From: Diaprepes abbreviatus
Taxonomy: Eukaryota; Arthropoda; Insecta; Coleoptera; Curculionidae
Length of the DNA: 64,000 bases
Direction of reading: 5' to 3'
NCBI GenBank assembly: GCA_034092305.1
Contig: JASJET010000225.1
Coordinates: 2,028,501 to 2,092,500 of the forward strand
Shown here: piece by piece, positions 35,691 to 47,586 of the stretch
Numbering within the stretch: the stretch's first letter is position 1
Layout: each line of letters opens with the position of its first letter
The notes under the pieces: generated by a model
The model's input: the letters and a program-made list of their open reading frames with translations, nothing else
Databases searched by the model: none
Told to the model about the DNA's origin: nothing
Translations under genes and position numbers: made by a program

Positions 35691-36739
35691 GATTACTAAA
35701 ATTGTTTAACAAAAATATGCCCTGTTGGGATATTTACCACGTAATACTCTATATATCCAGATTAATATAAATGCACTGTATATGGAAATATCTGTTATAT
35801 GAAACTTTTTTTAATTTCATAAAATTTGCACTGGGATTTAAAAGCACAAATCAAAAAACTCCAATCTTCCGATGTCATCATAACCTGCAATAAAAACATA
35901 TCCATCAGTTATTTCTCTTTTAACGCCGGTAATCGAACGTATCTCACCAAGTATGTAATTGGAGTCGGCACCTATATCGAATTTCGGTCGATCAAAATGT
36001 CGGCACCAATAAACATTTAAATAAAAAACAAAACAAAACGAATTTTTTGTCCCGGGGGTTTTCAGCGAAAATCCTATGGGAACGATCAAAGGAAGTGTGT
36101 GTGTTAGCCAGGCAAAAGGACATAGGCGGAGCGGATATGGGTCGTTTCGTTCCCAAAATGGTCATTTTTATAAAGAAACATTATTCGGGGACACATATAG
36201 CTTGCTTAAATGATCACAATATTTTATTAAAGTGTAGTATTTGAAGTAGTCTTATTTCTATAATTTAAAGATTACTGCTCAATTTTTCATAGAAAGACAC
36301 TATTGCCAAATGTTATTACAGTTCTTGAAATAAATTTGGCTCATATTTGTAACCTATTAGCCAATAAGCTTGTTTATCCTGTATTCTTAAGAAAAAAATT
36401 ATGAAATATGAAAAACAAGTTGACGACGCCCTAGAGATCTTAACATTTTGTTTATCAGAGATTTTGTACCTAAACAACAGAACTGACTTGTTCACATATT
36501 TTGTAAGCTGACAAGTAATCTCATCCGAAACTACTACCTCAGCTTAATCAGAATCGTCAACTTTGGCGGAGGTTCTGTAGTTAAAAAATTAAAGTTTTGT
36601 GACCTGATTGTCCCACTAGTTATCAAGAAATCGCTATATTGCCCAACTCTAGTTCAATCCAGTAATCCAATTCCGGCCGAACATTGATGGAAAAACTCTG
36701 TAGACAATTCCGAGTTCCAGCAATGCAAGGATTGTTTGA
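35691..36739. other. Unrecognised sequence
   Basis: Includes two short ORFs (35,838-36,089 minus, 36,047-36,244 plus) with no family character. The 35,910-36,140 part is more GC-rich and could be a transposon end, but I cannot assign it. Confidence 0.35.
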
Positions 36740-37066
36740 CCCATGATCGACCACCAAGAAATCACGTGACAATTAAAGCTCGTGCGACGACCAGCGCTAC
36801 CGACGATCGCCTAGTAAAGTCACATTGTTTTGAGCCTTTCGACTTTCCGAACTCCAAGAGATATCTTTGCCACATTTGACTAGAAAGAATACCTTAGAGG
36901 CGTTCAGGCGTAAACCAACGGATGGTAGCTTCGCACCTTAGCCCGCTTGAGCTAGTGCGTGAACCAAATGTCCGAACCTGCAGTTCCTCTCGTACTGGGC
37001 AAGATTACTATTCCAACGACGAGTTATCAGTAGGGTAAAACTTACCTGTCTCACAACGATCTATTC
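36740..37066 (-). rRNA. 28S rRNA fragment, antisense, degenerate
   Basis: The minus strand carries part of the 3' third of 28S rRNA. Landmarks on the plus strand (antisense) include 'cttagaggcgttcaggc', 'ggatggtagcttcgcacc', 'tgcgtgaaccaaatgtccg', 'cagttcctctcgtactg', 'atcagtagggtaaaact' and 'acctgtctcac'. Insect 28S has the same succession, with small differences here. Upstream, 'agctcgtgcgacgaccagcgct' and 'gatcgcctagtaa-gtcacattg' extend the match to about 36,770. Changes at normally invariant positions and the lack of any rDNA flank mark it as a dispersed pseudogene. Confidence 0.75.
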
Positions 37067-37299
37067 ACGCAATGCGCAAGGAAATTTGATTTTGACAAGA
37101 ACGCCTTTTGTCACATCTAATTCATCAGTGCTACTACAAAATTAATCTAAAAGCAAAAAAAAATTATCTCCCTTGGGCAAACACTTTTTGAAACAGATAA
37201 GCACCAATTATTAAAATGTTGGTATATTCGGCTAACATAATCTTTTATTGTTGCTCCATTTGATTAAGTACATTAAAAATGTCATCCCCTATTTGAGTA
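37067..37299. other. Spacer, nothing recognised
   Basis: No feature identified between the 28S fragment and the next LINE. Confidence 0.4.
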
Positions 37300-38134
37300 G
37301 TATGGATGGTTCCAGAACGATCATCATCACCATCATTAATCAGCCCATTCTAGGCCATTGCTAGACGTAAACCTCCCGTGAATGCCTCCAAGATTCTCCC
37401 TTCTATGCAGCTTGTATCCATTTTGTGTAGATGCATCGCAGGTTGTCAGTCCATGAGGTTGGTGAACGTCTTCTAAATGCATGTTGTCTGGGCCTCCAAT
37501 CAATTATTTTCTTTTTCCACCTATTGTCAATCGACCTTTTAATAAGTCCTGCAAATTTCCACTTTAAGGTGGCTATTTTTTTACAGCATCGAATAGTTCC
37601 TCATTTGGAACTCGATCTTTTAGGGATAATCCCAACATTGATCGTTCCATTTCATATTGTGTGACACGGAGTTTATGTACAGTCTATTTTGTCAGTGTTA
37701 AGATTTCCGCCCAATATGTAAAGACTGGCAGTATACATTGATTGAACACTTCCCTTTTTAGTCAATAGGTAGTTCTGACATTAATACATGATACAGATTT
37801 CAGAAGGTAGCCCACCTTAGTCCTATTCTTCGAGAGAATTCACATATCTGGTTGCCTCTTTTGATACGAATTTCGTGACCTAGATATTTATAGGATATCA
37901 TCTATTCAACCCCGGATTCATGAATATTAATGCTACCCCCTTAACAAGATTTGTTATCATCTGACTCTTACCGATATTAATTTTTAGACTCACATGTTGA
38001 AATGCTTCTTTAGGTTTCAAGCATTTTTCTGACGTCTTGCATATTATCAGCAATTAAGACCATATCATCTACAAATCTTAAATGATTAAGCATGTCACCA
38101 TTTATATTTACACCCATCGCATCCCAGTTAATAC

Positions 38135-38200
<66 letters not shown>

Positions 38201-38800
38201 GAGTAAGGCAGTAAACAGCTTGAGAGAGACAGTATCACCCAGCCGATGTAAAACTCACTTGTAGGTGGTCATTTGTGCCATACCCAGCCGTAAAACCTGC
38301 TTATTCTCATAGTTGATAGAGATCGTTTAACCTATTAGTAATAATTTTTGTTAATGGTTTATATATGTATAATAATAGCTAATAAGTCGGTAGTTTTCAA
38401 GGTTTGTAATGCCTCCTTTTTTCTGCATAAGTATATTAATTGCATTATTCAATTTTTATAGCATTTTTCCTCGAGAAATATTAATTAAAAATGAACTTAA
38501 GGGCATGTAATAATCTATCTCCTTCTTCTTTACTTGTTTGGATTTGTGCCTCGTATTCACCAAGCGCCTTGTGGTTTTTTTTTTATTTCGGACAAGGAGA
38601 TCTCGAAAATATCTTCTGTGCCTTATTGGTTACCTTTGTAGAGTTTTTTCTAAAAGAACTCTACTGTTTTCAGGATGTCTTTTATTTGCCGTTGTTCGTT
38701 TTTCACCGTACATATACTCTAGAAACCACTCGCACTCGCACTTTTGCACATCTTTCTTGATTTCTTTCGAAATGTCTTTCTTCAATCTTATAGAATTTGG
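37300..38800 (-). mobile_element. APE-type LINE relic A
   Basis: Minus-strand, read from 38,770: a decayed linker, then AEKRRHYKP...NYRPIS-like fingers near 38,400, IYKPLTKIITNRLN, QAGFTAGYGTNDHLQ, an (AT)n expansion at 38,138-38,198, then LRFVDDMVLIADNMQDVRKML, where FVDD is the catalytic FADD box, KINIGKSQMITNLV, and a C-terminus IATLKWKFAGLI..., WKKKIIDWRPRQHAF, SPTSWTDNL ending near 37,330. Relatives end with RWTDDL...REAYVQQW. Frames are broken throughout. Confidence 0.8.
38138..38198. repeat. (AT)n microsatellite inside LINE A
   Basis: Pure AT run replacing the region between the reverse transcriptase fingers and the FVDD box. Confidence 0.96.
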
Positions 38801-38899
38801 ACCAAGACTTGATTAGTGTAAGATATTTTTATTTACTCATGGTAATTTGATATTCTCTTGGATTTGTAGATTTATTTCTTGTCTACTTAATGTTGCTTC

Positions 38900-40310
38900 T
38901 CGCATCCCATACACTATTGTTTCCTATTATTCCAATCTCCATCGTGGAGTCCTCCTTCGTGAGGATGTTTAAAATCCTTTATTTGGTGGCCTTAGTCGTT
39001 TATTATTTTGTGCTAGTATCCAGTTTCAAATCTTTAATGGTATCCTTTCCTCGCTCATTCGTTGCAGGTGTCCATACCATTTTAACCGTTTTTCAATTAT
39101 ATCGTCCATTTTTACTGCCATTCTTTCTCTGATGGTCTCATTTCTTACATGATCAAGTAAAATTAAACCGGAACATTTTCTTCAGTACATCATTTCTGTT
39201 GAAAGAAGTTTTTGTGACATATTTTTATCTGTGACCCACACTTCTGACCCTTAGATCAGTACTGGCTGAATCATAGCCTGGTATATCTTTCTTTTTGTTT
39301 CCTTTATTAGGTTCTTACTCCACAAGATGAGATGTAGTGCTTAAATCATATTTTTTTCCTTTTTCTATTTTCTTTAGTATATGTTTATTATCTTTTCGGT
39401 CTTCATCTGGTGTAACTCCTTCGTATTCGTATTGTCTAACGTTTTTTATTATTCCGCTCTCTGTTGCGATGTCTTTTCCTGTGCCTCCTAAAGTCATGTA
39501 TTGTGTTTTCTGTATGTTTTATTTCTAAACCGCTTTTAGTGAATTCTTCTCATATACTATATACTATAGTAGATAATACTAATCATGTAAGTCATGTCTT
39601 CCTGGTCTTCCTCAAGAACTACCTGATCATCTGCAAACATATACAAGTGAGTGTCTTCAATCGATAGCCCCATGAGGCTACATGTTCTTATCCACTGTTT
39701 TAAGGCGCTTCAGAGATAAATTTTAAATAGAGTTAGAGTGAGGCGGGAGCCATGTTTAACCCCTTTTGTTTGTGAGAAAGCCTCAGAAGTTTGATTTCCG
39801 ACGTTAACAACTGCTCTATTCAGTGTTTTACGGCGTTTATATATACACTATTTATGCCTGCTTCTTTCATTGAGATCCATAATTTTTGAGAAGGGACTGA
39901 GTCAAATACCATACGAAAATCTGTAAAAAATAGCATGAAGCTCCATTTCTATTGCTAGTTTCTTTTCTGTCATTTGTTTTATTGTAAATATATTGTCCAC
40001 GCAGGATCGCCCAAGTCAAAATCCACTTTATTCTTCCATTTCCGTTGCTTCCTTTTCTATTCAGGATGTTTCTTAAAGCTTTCCAATGAACGATATAATA
40101 CTAATACCTCGATAATTACTACAGTCGCTCCTGTTTCCCTTTTATAAATGGAATTTATGTAAGAACTCATCCAATCTCTTGGAACCATTTTCCCTTCCAT
40201 TTACTTGTTAAAAATTACACAAAGCAGCTCATATGATCTTGTGGTGGTGTGCCTAATTACCTCCATAGGTAAATCCCCTGGTCCAGGAACTGTTGTTTTT
40301 CAATCTTAAA
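38900..40310 (-). mobile_element. APE-type LINE relic B
   Basis: A second minus-strand LINE upstream of A. From 40,290: GPGDLPMEVIRHTTTRSYELLCVIFNK, MVPRDWMSSYINSIYK, MLFFTDFRMVFDSVPSQKLWISMKEAGINSVYINAV (motif A, Asp present), HKQKGLNMAP (motif B degraded), NIQKTQYMTLGGTGKDI (ORF 39,315-39,497), VRQYEYEGV, and near 39,150 DHVRNETIRERMAVKMDDIIEKRLKWYGHLQRM when frames are followed. It differs in family from LINE A and is heavily mutated. Confidence 0.75.
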
Positions 40311-40793
40311 AATATATATTTTTTTAAATATTGCGTTCGAAAGCGCTATAGGAAAAATTATAAATAATTTTTTATAGTTTGCACCATTGTAGAAAAATGC
40401 TTATTTAAGTGTTTGCAAATAAACATTAATCTGTAATATTTAATGTATTTTTTTCGCCTAAGAAACGAGTTCCAATTCCGCCTCTGCGTCTTGTGCTAGT
40501 TTCTTATCTTTTCAATAAATCTATTTATAACTATTATTTCATTGATATTTTCACTTACCTGAATCGATATTGCAATTTTTCCTTTTTCCTGATAGCGACT
40601 CAGGAAATATAACGGAATTTTCGATATACCATCTAGCTCCGTTTATCGATGCAATAGGCACATCTTCATGAATATAAACGTTGACTAATTAGTTTTGATT
40701 TAGTCAGGCAAATATTATTGATGATGCATAGGTATTCTCGCGCTGAACCAATTATATATTAGTCTCAGTCTACAATTTCAAGGTGCTAAACAC
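40311..40793. other. AT-rich spacer
   Basis: Nothing recognised. Confidence 0.4.
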
Positions 40794-41213
40794 AATATGG
40801 TGTGAAAGCACCAAGTAACTCGAAAACTATGGGTTGTGGAGAAAAATCTTTAAAACAAGAGTTCTAGGCTATCTCTTGGTGACCCAGATTTTGACCTTGA
40901 ACTTGATCTCATAAGACATTTAGAGTCTCAAAACGTCATAACTCGAACCTAAAATGACCCTCAGGAGTCACTGAAACCTGTAAGTAATTTATATGGTTAA
41001 ACGTGAAATTTTCCGAAGTTTACAATTCTGCAGTAAAAAGCAACTATCTCTAAATGACTTTAAGGGTCAAATTAAAAGTTAAATTCTGGGTCACCAGGAG
41101 ATGATCAGTGAAAAATTCATAACTTTTGGTTCAACATTTTTTCCCACAACCTTCGAGATATTTGGAGGTTTTGATGATTTTTGTGCACCACATTTTATCC
41201 GCCGTTTTAAATT
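40794..41213. mobile_element. Foldback element with ~150 bp arms
   Basis: 40,794-40,927 and 41,044-41,213 are diverged reverse complements. Mirror blocks include 'ttggtgacccaga-ttt' (40,876 and 41,084), 'gacatttagag' and 'gggttgtgg-gaaaaa' (40,831 and 41,140). The ~115 bp centre is unique. No coding capacity. Likely an old non-autonomous hairpin transposon. Confidence 0.75.
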
Positions 41214-42431
41214 AGTTGACTAGGATTCCTATAGGTCATATACTAATTTTTTTCCGATTTTTTAAAATTTTTCATTTTGATCTGCAAGTTTAAATTAATC
41301 ATATAAAATTTTGAAAAATTCGTTTCCGAATTTAGGATTAACAGTATTACCAACCTGTAAGTACATGTATTAAAATTATGCCAAGGATTTGCGGTCCAAC
41401 GGTTACTAATCTAAGAATATCGCACACCAGAATTTCCATAAAAATATTAAAATTTTTAGAACCAAGTTAGGAAATTAGCTCAGGAGAATCGATTGGTAAT
41501 GCAATTATCTACATTTCAATATAGATTCATGTAGATGCAACAAAAATTGATTTTCTAGACTAATTTCAACCTTTTAAGTGCAAAATGTCACACTTTGTAA
41601 CATTAGCGGAGACAGTCATTTGTGAAACTACTTTCTATAATACTTAAAATATTTTTGCTGATCCATGCTTTTTCTAAGCAATCACTCACTACGACCAAGC
41701 TATTTTCAAACGTTAAGAATAATACGTGCGCCTCTGAAACAGCTAGTAAACCTAGGAAAATTCCATCATATATATTCGTTTGTCTGTAAAGGCGAACCAT
41801 CGTTCTTAAATTCACTACCAGTGTTAACATCGAGAAAAACCATTTTGCAAAAAGTACATTATTCAGCATTACATATCCACAAGACGGACAGCAAAAAGGA
41901 TTACGACCCTTTTCTTTTTATATTTAAGTGGTGAAATAAGGTCAGCAAAAATCTCGAATATTTCGGTATTTGGGAATAAGTATGGAAATGTCTATAATAC
42001 CTTATTGAAAAATAATGGTCCATGTGGGGGCTTTTTTCAGACGTGAAGCGTATTATTTTTAACTTTATTTGCATAAAAAGGTATCAAATTTATTTTACGC
42101 GTAGAGATTTCGCAGTTTTCACGCCTTATACATAATTTATATAAAAATATGTTAATATATTGTTTTTATTTCCTGGATTTTATTCGAATTCGATAGACCC
42201 AAATAGTTTTTGGTTTATTTGATGCTTTGTTAAAATTTACATGATTGATTTTACGAAAAGAATATAGGCTCACTATCGTTTTATTTATGAGATATAAGGA
42301 ATTGAATTGTTTTTTATAAATCAGTTTTTCCGATATGTAAAAATATATTTTCCCTATATCCACCTTTGATATCCTTGCTGTTTATCCTTTAATATTTTTA
42401 ACAAAAAATTAATTTTTCCTAAATAACTAAA
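41214..42431. other. AT-rich DNA, nothing recognised
   Basis: ORFs at 41,603-41,934 and 42,166-42,363 show no family character. Confidence 0.4.
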
Positions 42432-42433
42432 TA

Positions 42434-43737
42434 AAGGGTGTTTTTTATAGAAGTATAGAACTTTTAAATGGAATAAAACAAAAATGAATTTTTTAAATTG
42501 ACATGAAATTTACTTTATTCGAAAGATAACCTTCTGGCATTATAATTTAAATATGACTTCTGGCATATGACAGCCACGGCTGGCTCGGACGTAGTCTAAT
42601 CTGGAGGTCCAATTTCCGATGACTTTTTCCAACATTTGTGGCCGTATATCGGTAATAACGCGGCGAATGTTGACCTCCAAGTGATCAATCGTTTCGGGCT
42701 TATCGGCGTAGACTAGCGACTTCACATATCCCCACAGAAAATAGTCTAGCGGCGTTAAGTCGCACGATCTTGGAGGCCAATTCACGAATCCGAAACGTGA
42801 AACTATGCGATTACCAAACGTTTCCTTCAATAAATCAATTGTGGCACGAGCTGTGTGACATGTTGCGCCGTCTTGTTGAAACCACAGCTCCTGCACATCA
42901 TGATTGTTCAATTGATGAACGAAAAAGTCAGTAATCATGGCTCTATAGCGGTCACCATTGACTGTAACGTTCTGACCAGCATCGTTTTTAAAGAAGTACG
43001 AAGCAATGATTCCACCAGCCCATAAAGCACACCAAACAGTCCGTTTTTCTGGATGTAACGGTGTCTCAACATACACTTGAGGATTATCATCACTCCAAAT
43101 ACGGCAGTTTTGTTTATTGACGTATCCATTCAAACAAAAGTGAGCTTCATCGCTAAACAAAATTCGCTTATGAAAATCGGGATCAACGGCAATCTTGTTT
43201 TGGGCCCATTCACCGAATCTACGCCTAGCTAGGTGATCGTGTGGCTTCAATTCTTGCACGAGTTGGATTTTGTAAGCACGCAAACCAAGATCTTTCCGCA
43301 AAATCTTCCATAAAGTGAATGGACACATATCCAATTCCTGTGCATGGTGGCGGATAGACTGATTCGGGTCTTCCTCTACGCTACGCTCTACAGCAGTAAT
43401 GACTTCTTCTGTACGCACTGTGCGACGTCTCTGTGGATGCGTATTATCAATAAGAGTAAACATGGTGCGAAAACGTTCCATAGTTAATCGAATTAATTGC
43501 TCTGATGGACGATTATGTTGACCCTAAAGTGGACGTAGTGCGCGATACTTATTTCGAACAGAACCATGATTTTCAAAATAAATTTGCACAATTTGGAAGC
43601 GTTGTTCAGGCGTCAGTCTATTCATGTTGAAATGTCAAACCAAACTAAACATAAATCACTTGACAGCTGACAAAATGACCGCCAGTTAAAAAAGTGTTGC
43701 CAACTTAAAGTTCTATACCTCTGTAAAGAACACCCTT
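42434..43737 (-). mobile_element. DD41D transposon, 1,304 bp (copy 1)
   Basis: Ends 'aagggtgtt...' and complement, flanked by TA at 42,432-42,433 and 43,738-43,739. Terminal repeats of roughly 35 bp start AAGGGTGTTTTTTATAGA / AAGGGTGTTCTTTACAGA. It is the same length as, and nearly identical by eye to, 47,587-48,890, in the opposite orientation. Carries one transposase gene. Confidence 0.95.
42540..43625 (-). pseudogene. DD41D transposase, one nonsense codon (copy 1)
   Basis: 361 codons from the ATG at 43,625 by comparison with copy 2. A TAG at 43,524-43,526 (codon 34, where copy 2 has Tyr) is the only stop I see; downstream from an internal Met, 313 residues are open. Catalytic residues are intact: SDEAHF, WFQQDGATCHT and DLTPLDYFLWG, with 41 residues between the second and third Asp. 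The N-terminus has a helix-turn-helix (LTPEQRFQIVQIYF) and a second DNA-binding region (SIRHHAQELDMCPFTLWKIL). The intact tail FLWGYVK contrasts with copy 2. Relatives cut DNA at TA sites. Confidence 0.92.
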
Positions 43738-43749
43738 TATTATTTTCAT

Positions 43750-44165
43750 TGCGGTTTATTTGATGGAATACCTCTACCAGGAGACAGGATACTATAAATT
43801 TCCAGGAAACCAAACAGATCGCACCCATAAAGCACTATAGAACGCGCATCATCAGAGAAGCTCTCGAAACAGAAAATACTAAAAACCTTAACAAGGGAGA
43901 TGATGCACAAAACATCTGAAATACATGGAAAACCCAACCAAAAACAACATATCAGAGAAAAATGCCAGCGAGTCGAGAAGAGGACTAGACCTATGGAAGC
44001 AAGGGAACCAACCAGGCAGAACCAAGGTATAACCTTTACAAGCGTCAAACTATAAAAGGGCAGACACAGAACCAGAACGCTCAGTCCAAGTTGAGTAGCT
44101 GTCGAATAATTTTCACTTGAAAATGCCAGTTGAGATGTTGGTGAAACGTCCTGAAAATTTTTCTA
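43750..44165 (+). mobile_element. Penelope-like element 3' tail (family 2, copy 2)
   Basis: Plus-strand relic with TDRTHKALNARIIREALETENTKNLNKGDDAQNI, the end of a GIY-YIG domain. It is homologous to 34,640-34,930. It ends in a hammerhead-like tail at 44,117-44,153 (TTGAAAA, stem CCA/TGG, GAAACGTC), with the first box mutated from CUGANGA. Confidence 0.75.
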
Positions 44166-44257
44166 TTGACGAACGGATTGAAAATTGGAAAAAACACCAG
44201 AGCACATTCCACCATTCGTGAAAACCTACATTACAACACACACATATAGCCAAAGGC

Positions 44258-44551
44258 AGAGCGAATTGATATGATTTTTATCCTTGAAGAATATCATCAA
44301 AATTGTTTGTTGGCTTCTCGAGTCTATGATCAAAGGTTTTCTGAAAGAAACCATCCTAAACCAGCCGTTTTTGTGAGACTATTAAACCAGTTTCGGGAAA
44401 GTGGAAGTGTCAGTTATAAACAACCTGTTATAAGAAAACCGGTCACTCAGGATGAAGAAAATGTTTTTACTGTACTTGATTCAGTGATCGAAAATCCCAA
44501 TATTAGTCAGAATCGTATATCCGAAAATACTAATATTAGCCAAGCAAGTGT
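44258..44551 (+). pseudogene. DD41D transposase relic, N-terminal part
   Basis: RIDMIFILEEYHQNCLLASRVYDQRFSERNHPKPAVFVRLLNQF, then GSVSYKQPVIRKPVT and SQNRISENTNISQASV. This is the N-terminal DNA-binding part of a transposase related to the one at 8,722-9,822 (ELIDMIGKAQKNCLLAQRIY...). It is interrupted at 44,551 by a LINE and resumes at 46,713. Confidence 0.85.
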
Positions 44552-44721
44552 AAAAACATATCCAAGTGCTGACATAGGATCAGACCATAATCCCCTAGTC
44601 GCCAAAAAGATTTAAAATTAAACTCATTAAAAGAAGAACAGACACTGCAAAAAGTAACATTTCCAGACTCAAGGATACAAACATAAAACAACTCTTTACG
44701 GAAGATATCAATAAAAGATTA

Positions 44722-45440
44722 ATGAACGTCAAAGAGGTGATTCTCCAAAACGCCGAACCAGAAAACAAATGGCTTTTAATGAAAACAGAAATAGAGGAAA
44801 GTCAAAGAGAAATACTAACTCCAACAAGATATAGAAAGCAGCAATGGATGACAGAGGGGATACTGGACCTAATGGATCAGAGACGACAATTCAAAAACAG
44901 AGATACGCAAAAGTATAAAGAAATAAACAAGCAAATCAAATACAAGATTAGACTAGCGAAAAATAAATGGCTGCAAGAAGAATGTGAAGAATAGAAGAGT
45001 ATCAGAGAAAACATGATAGTTTTATTATGCACAAAAAGATAAAAAAGATAACTCATAGTAACAGAAAGAGCGAACCGACACTGCTTAAGAATGCAAAAGG
45101 CAAGCTAATCTTAGACACCCAAGAGAAACTTAAAAAATGGACAGAATACATCAAAGATCTGTTTAAAGACAATAGAGTAGAGCAGATGGAGATTGAAGTA
45201 GAAGATAATAATAATAATAAGATAGAGGCATTAACGATACTGAAAGATGAAATAGAAGCAGTTATAAGAAACAACAAAAATGGAAAAGTACTAGGTCCAG
45301 ATCAAATCCCAGTAGGAATCTTAAAATGCATGAATGATCATACCGTGGATATATTGTTAGATCTGTTCAACACAGTATATAAAACGGGGAATATACCCAG
45401 AGAATGGTTACTCTCCACCTTTTGCGCTATTCCAAAATAA
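44722..45440 (+). pseudogene. LINE linker and reverse transcriptase fingers
   Basis: Two open pieces (44,722-44,994 and 45,027-45,440). The first carries QQWMTEGILDLMDQRRQFKNRD, typical of the endonuclease-RT linker. The second has LLKNAKGKLILDTQEKLKKWTEYIKDLF, GKVLGPDQIPVGILK and NIPREWLLSTFCAIPK, the fingers subdomain. A frame break near 45,000 separates them. Catalytic boxes follow after 45,550 in other frames. Confidence 0.88.
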
Positions 45441-45549
45441 CAAAAATGCAAAAGACTGCAGCGAATATAGAACAATATCTTTGATAAGCTATGTACTCAA
45501 GGTGTTTTTAAAAGAATTTATTCGGACGCATTTATAAAGAACTTTAAAA

Positions 45550-46030
45550 GGGGATAGATGATAGTCAGTTTGGATTCAGAAATGGTATAAGCACCAGAGA
45601 CGCATTGTCTGCACTTAGTGTGCTTTCACAGAGGTGTATGGATATGAACACCGATATACACATTTGTTATGTTGACTTCGAGAAGGCTTTTGATAACATC
45701 AGATATGAAAAATTAGTCGAGATTCTAAGAAGAAAAAACATAGACAACAAATAGTTAAGAATAATAACTAACCTGTATTGGAATCAACGCGCACAAATAA
45801 TAGTAGATAACGAAACAAGTCCGGAAATTGAAATAAGAAGAGGAGTGAGACAAGGATGCATTTTGTCACCCCTACTATTCAAAGTGTACAGTGAATCGAT
45901 TTTGGAAGAAGCACTGTTAATGAAAAGTAGGGGAACAATAATAAACGGAAGAGCTGTAAACAACATAAGATTTGCAGACGACACTGCTATCATAGCTAGC
46001 TCCGCTGAAGAACTCCAACACTGAACGAAA
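45550..46030 (+). pseudogene. LINE reverse transcriptase palm
   Basis: Read with frame changes: SQFGFRNGISTRDALSALSVLSQ, motif A HICYVDFEKAFDNIRYEKLVEILRR, VRQGCILSPLLFKVYSESILEEAL (motif B), and NNIRFADDTAIIASSAEELQH with an intact FADD catalytic box near 45,969. The catalytic motifs survive better than in the other LINEs here, but stops occur at 45,751 and near 46,022. Confidence 0.88.
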
Positions 46031-46039
46031 CAAATAACG

Positions 46040-46681
46040 TTTGCGAGCAACACGGATTAAAAATGAACACCAAAAAGACTAAATATATGATAATAACTAA
46101 AAAAACAAAACATGCAAACTAGCATAAAGTTGCGAGGTGTGAATTTAAAAAAAGTGCAAAAATACAAATACTTGGGCACATAGATAACAGAAAATAATGA
46201 ACAAACAACAGAAATAAGAACGAGAATAGAAATGGCAAGAAGTGCGTTTGTAAAACTGAAAAACATTCTGTGCAGCAGAGACATTACTCTAGAACTAAGA
46301 ATGAGAATTTTAAGATGTTATGTATTTTCAGTGCTGCAGTATGGGTTAGAAGGCTGGACACTAAAACAAGAACACATAAATAAACCGCAAGCGTTTGAAA
46401 TGTGTTGTTACAGAAGGATCTTGAGAATATCTTGGACGGAGAGAAAAACAAACGTAGAAGTATTGCTAGCGATGGACAAAAACTATGAAATAATTAACAA
46501 CATAAAAATAAAGAAACTGCAATATCTTGGACATATAATGAGAGGCCAGCGACACGAGTTGCTTAGAAGAATTTCATGGTTGAGAAATTTGAGAGAGTGG
46601 TTCAATTGTAGCTCAGTAGAACTTTTTCGAGTAGCGGCAAATAGAGTGAGAGTGGCAATGATGATATCCAACCTCCGATAG
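46040..46681 (+). pseudogene. LINE C-terminal region
   Basis: The open part 46,232-46,681 reads ARSAFVKLKNILCSRDITLELRMRILRCYVFSVLQYG, then FEMCCYRRILRISWTERKTNVEVL, KIKKLQYLGHIMRGQRHELL, RISWLRNLREWF and VELFRVAANRVRVAMMISNLR. This is a common arthropod LINE ending, directly followed by the (GAA)n tail. An internal deletion between HELL and RRISW removes the usual GKR-GRRR stretch. Confidence 0.88.
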
Positions 46682-46712
46682 GAGATGGCACCTGAAGAAG
46701 AAGAAGAAGAAG

Positions 46713-47454
46713 AAGTGTTTCAAGGATTCTTAACAAATATAGATTTCATCCTTATAAAATCCAGCTTTGTCAAGAGCTTCACGGAAATGATTTTGAATGT
46801 ACTTTTCATTACAATGGTTTCGTGAATAGACACAACTTCTATTACTATTCTGATTCAATCCGCATGAATACAGAGTTATGAGAAACCAGAATAGGGTGGT
46901 CGGTTAATATGTGAGGAGGAATACTGGGTCCATACTTAATTGGACCCTACTTTTTTGAAGGACCAGATTTCTTTTTAATGGGATACATAAAAGGAATTGT
47001 CAATGCACCCCCGACAACACCACAAGATATGAAAATAAGCACAATAGACGCTTTTTAAACTGTAACCCCGCAAATGTTGTCCAGCGTTAGCAGTGGTTTC
47101 GAATTAAATTAATCAAGTTATAGCTACTTAAATTTCTTATTTGATTAGTTTTAATTTTTGGACACCATGTATAATATAGCAAGTTTATTATACATACATA
47201 TAAAATATGATTTATTGTTACACTTCACTGTAAATTTCGAGTACATAACTATAATTTTTCTTAAGTATTTGAAACATGATAATTAGGTTAGATTTTGTCA
47301 AAATTATTTAAAAACCCTTAAGGTTTAGGTAGTATAAGCCTTATTAAAATAGGCACTTATTTTGATCGGAGAATCCAAAATTGCAATAATGTACAAGGGG
47401 TTTCATTTAAAAAACATAACTTTGATGCTTTCAGAGCTCTTGAGACGCCCTGTA
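46713..47454 (+). pseudogene. DD41D transposase relic, C-terminal part and right end
   Basis: Continues the relic after the LINE: SRILNKYRFHPYKIQLCQELHGNDFE, then fragments GFVNRHNFYYYSDS, GPYLIGPYFFEG, DFFLMGYIKGIVNAPPTTPQDM and TPQMLSSV. The SDEA and DGAP catalytic segments are deleted. A right transposon end 'gacgccctg' followed by TA occurs at 47,445-47,454. The left end is missing, probably lost where the Penelope tail abuts near 44,165. Confidence 0.8.
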
Positions 47455-47586
47455 TAATATGAAAATAATTTTAAAAAGTAACGATATTACACTCACTTAT
47501 ATCCCAAAAGTAAAACTTTTTGAAAGTTACTTATTTTGGCCGCAATATTCCGTGCCGTATAGGGGGAAAAACCCTGCATACATATA

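Larger units (their letters stand above)
44552..46712 (+). mobile_element. APE-type LINE, 5'-truncated, inserted into a transposase gene
   Basis: 2,161 bp flanked by the target duplication AAGTGT (44,546-44,551 and 46,713-46,718). It starts inside the endonuclease domain (KTYPSADIGSDHNPLVAKK) and ends in a (GAA)n tail at about 46,694-46,712. Removing it restores continuity of the surrounding transposase reading (SQASV to SRILNKYRFHPY). Confidence 0.93.
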
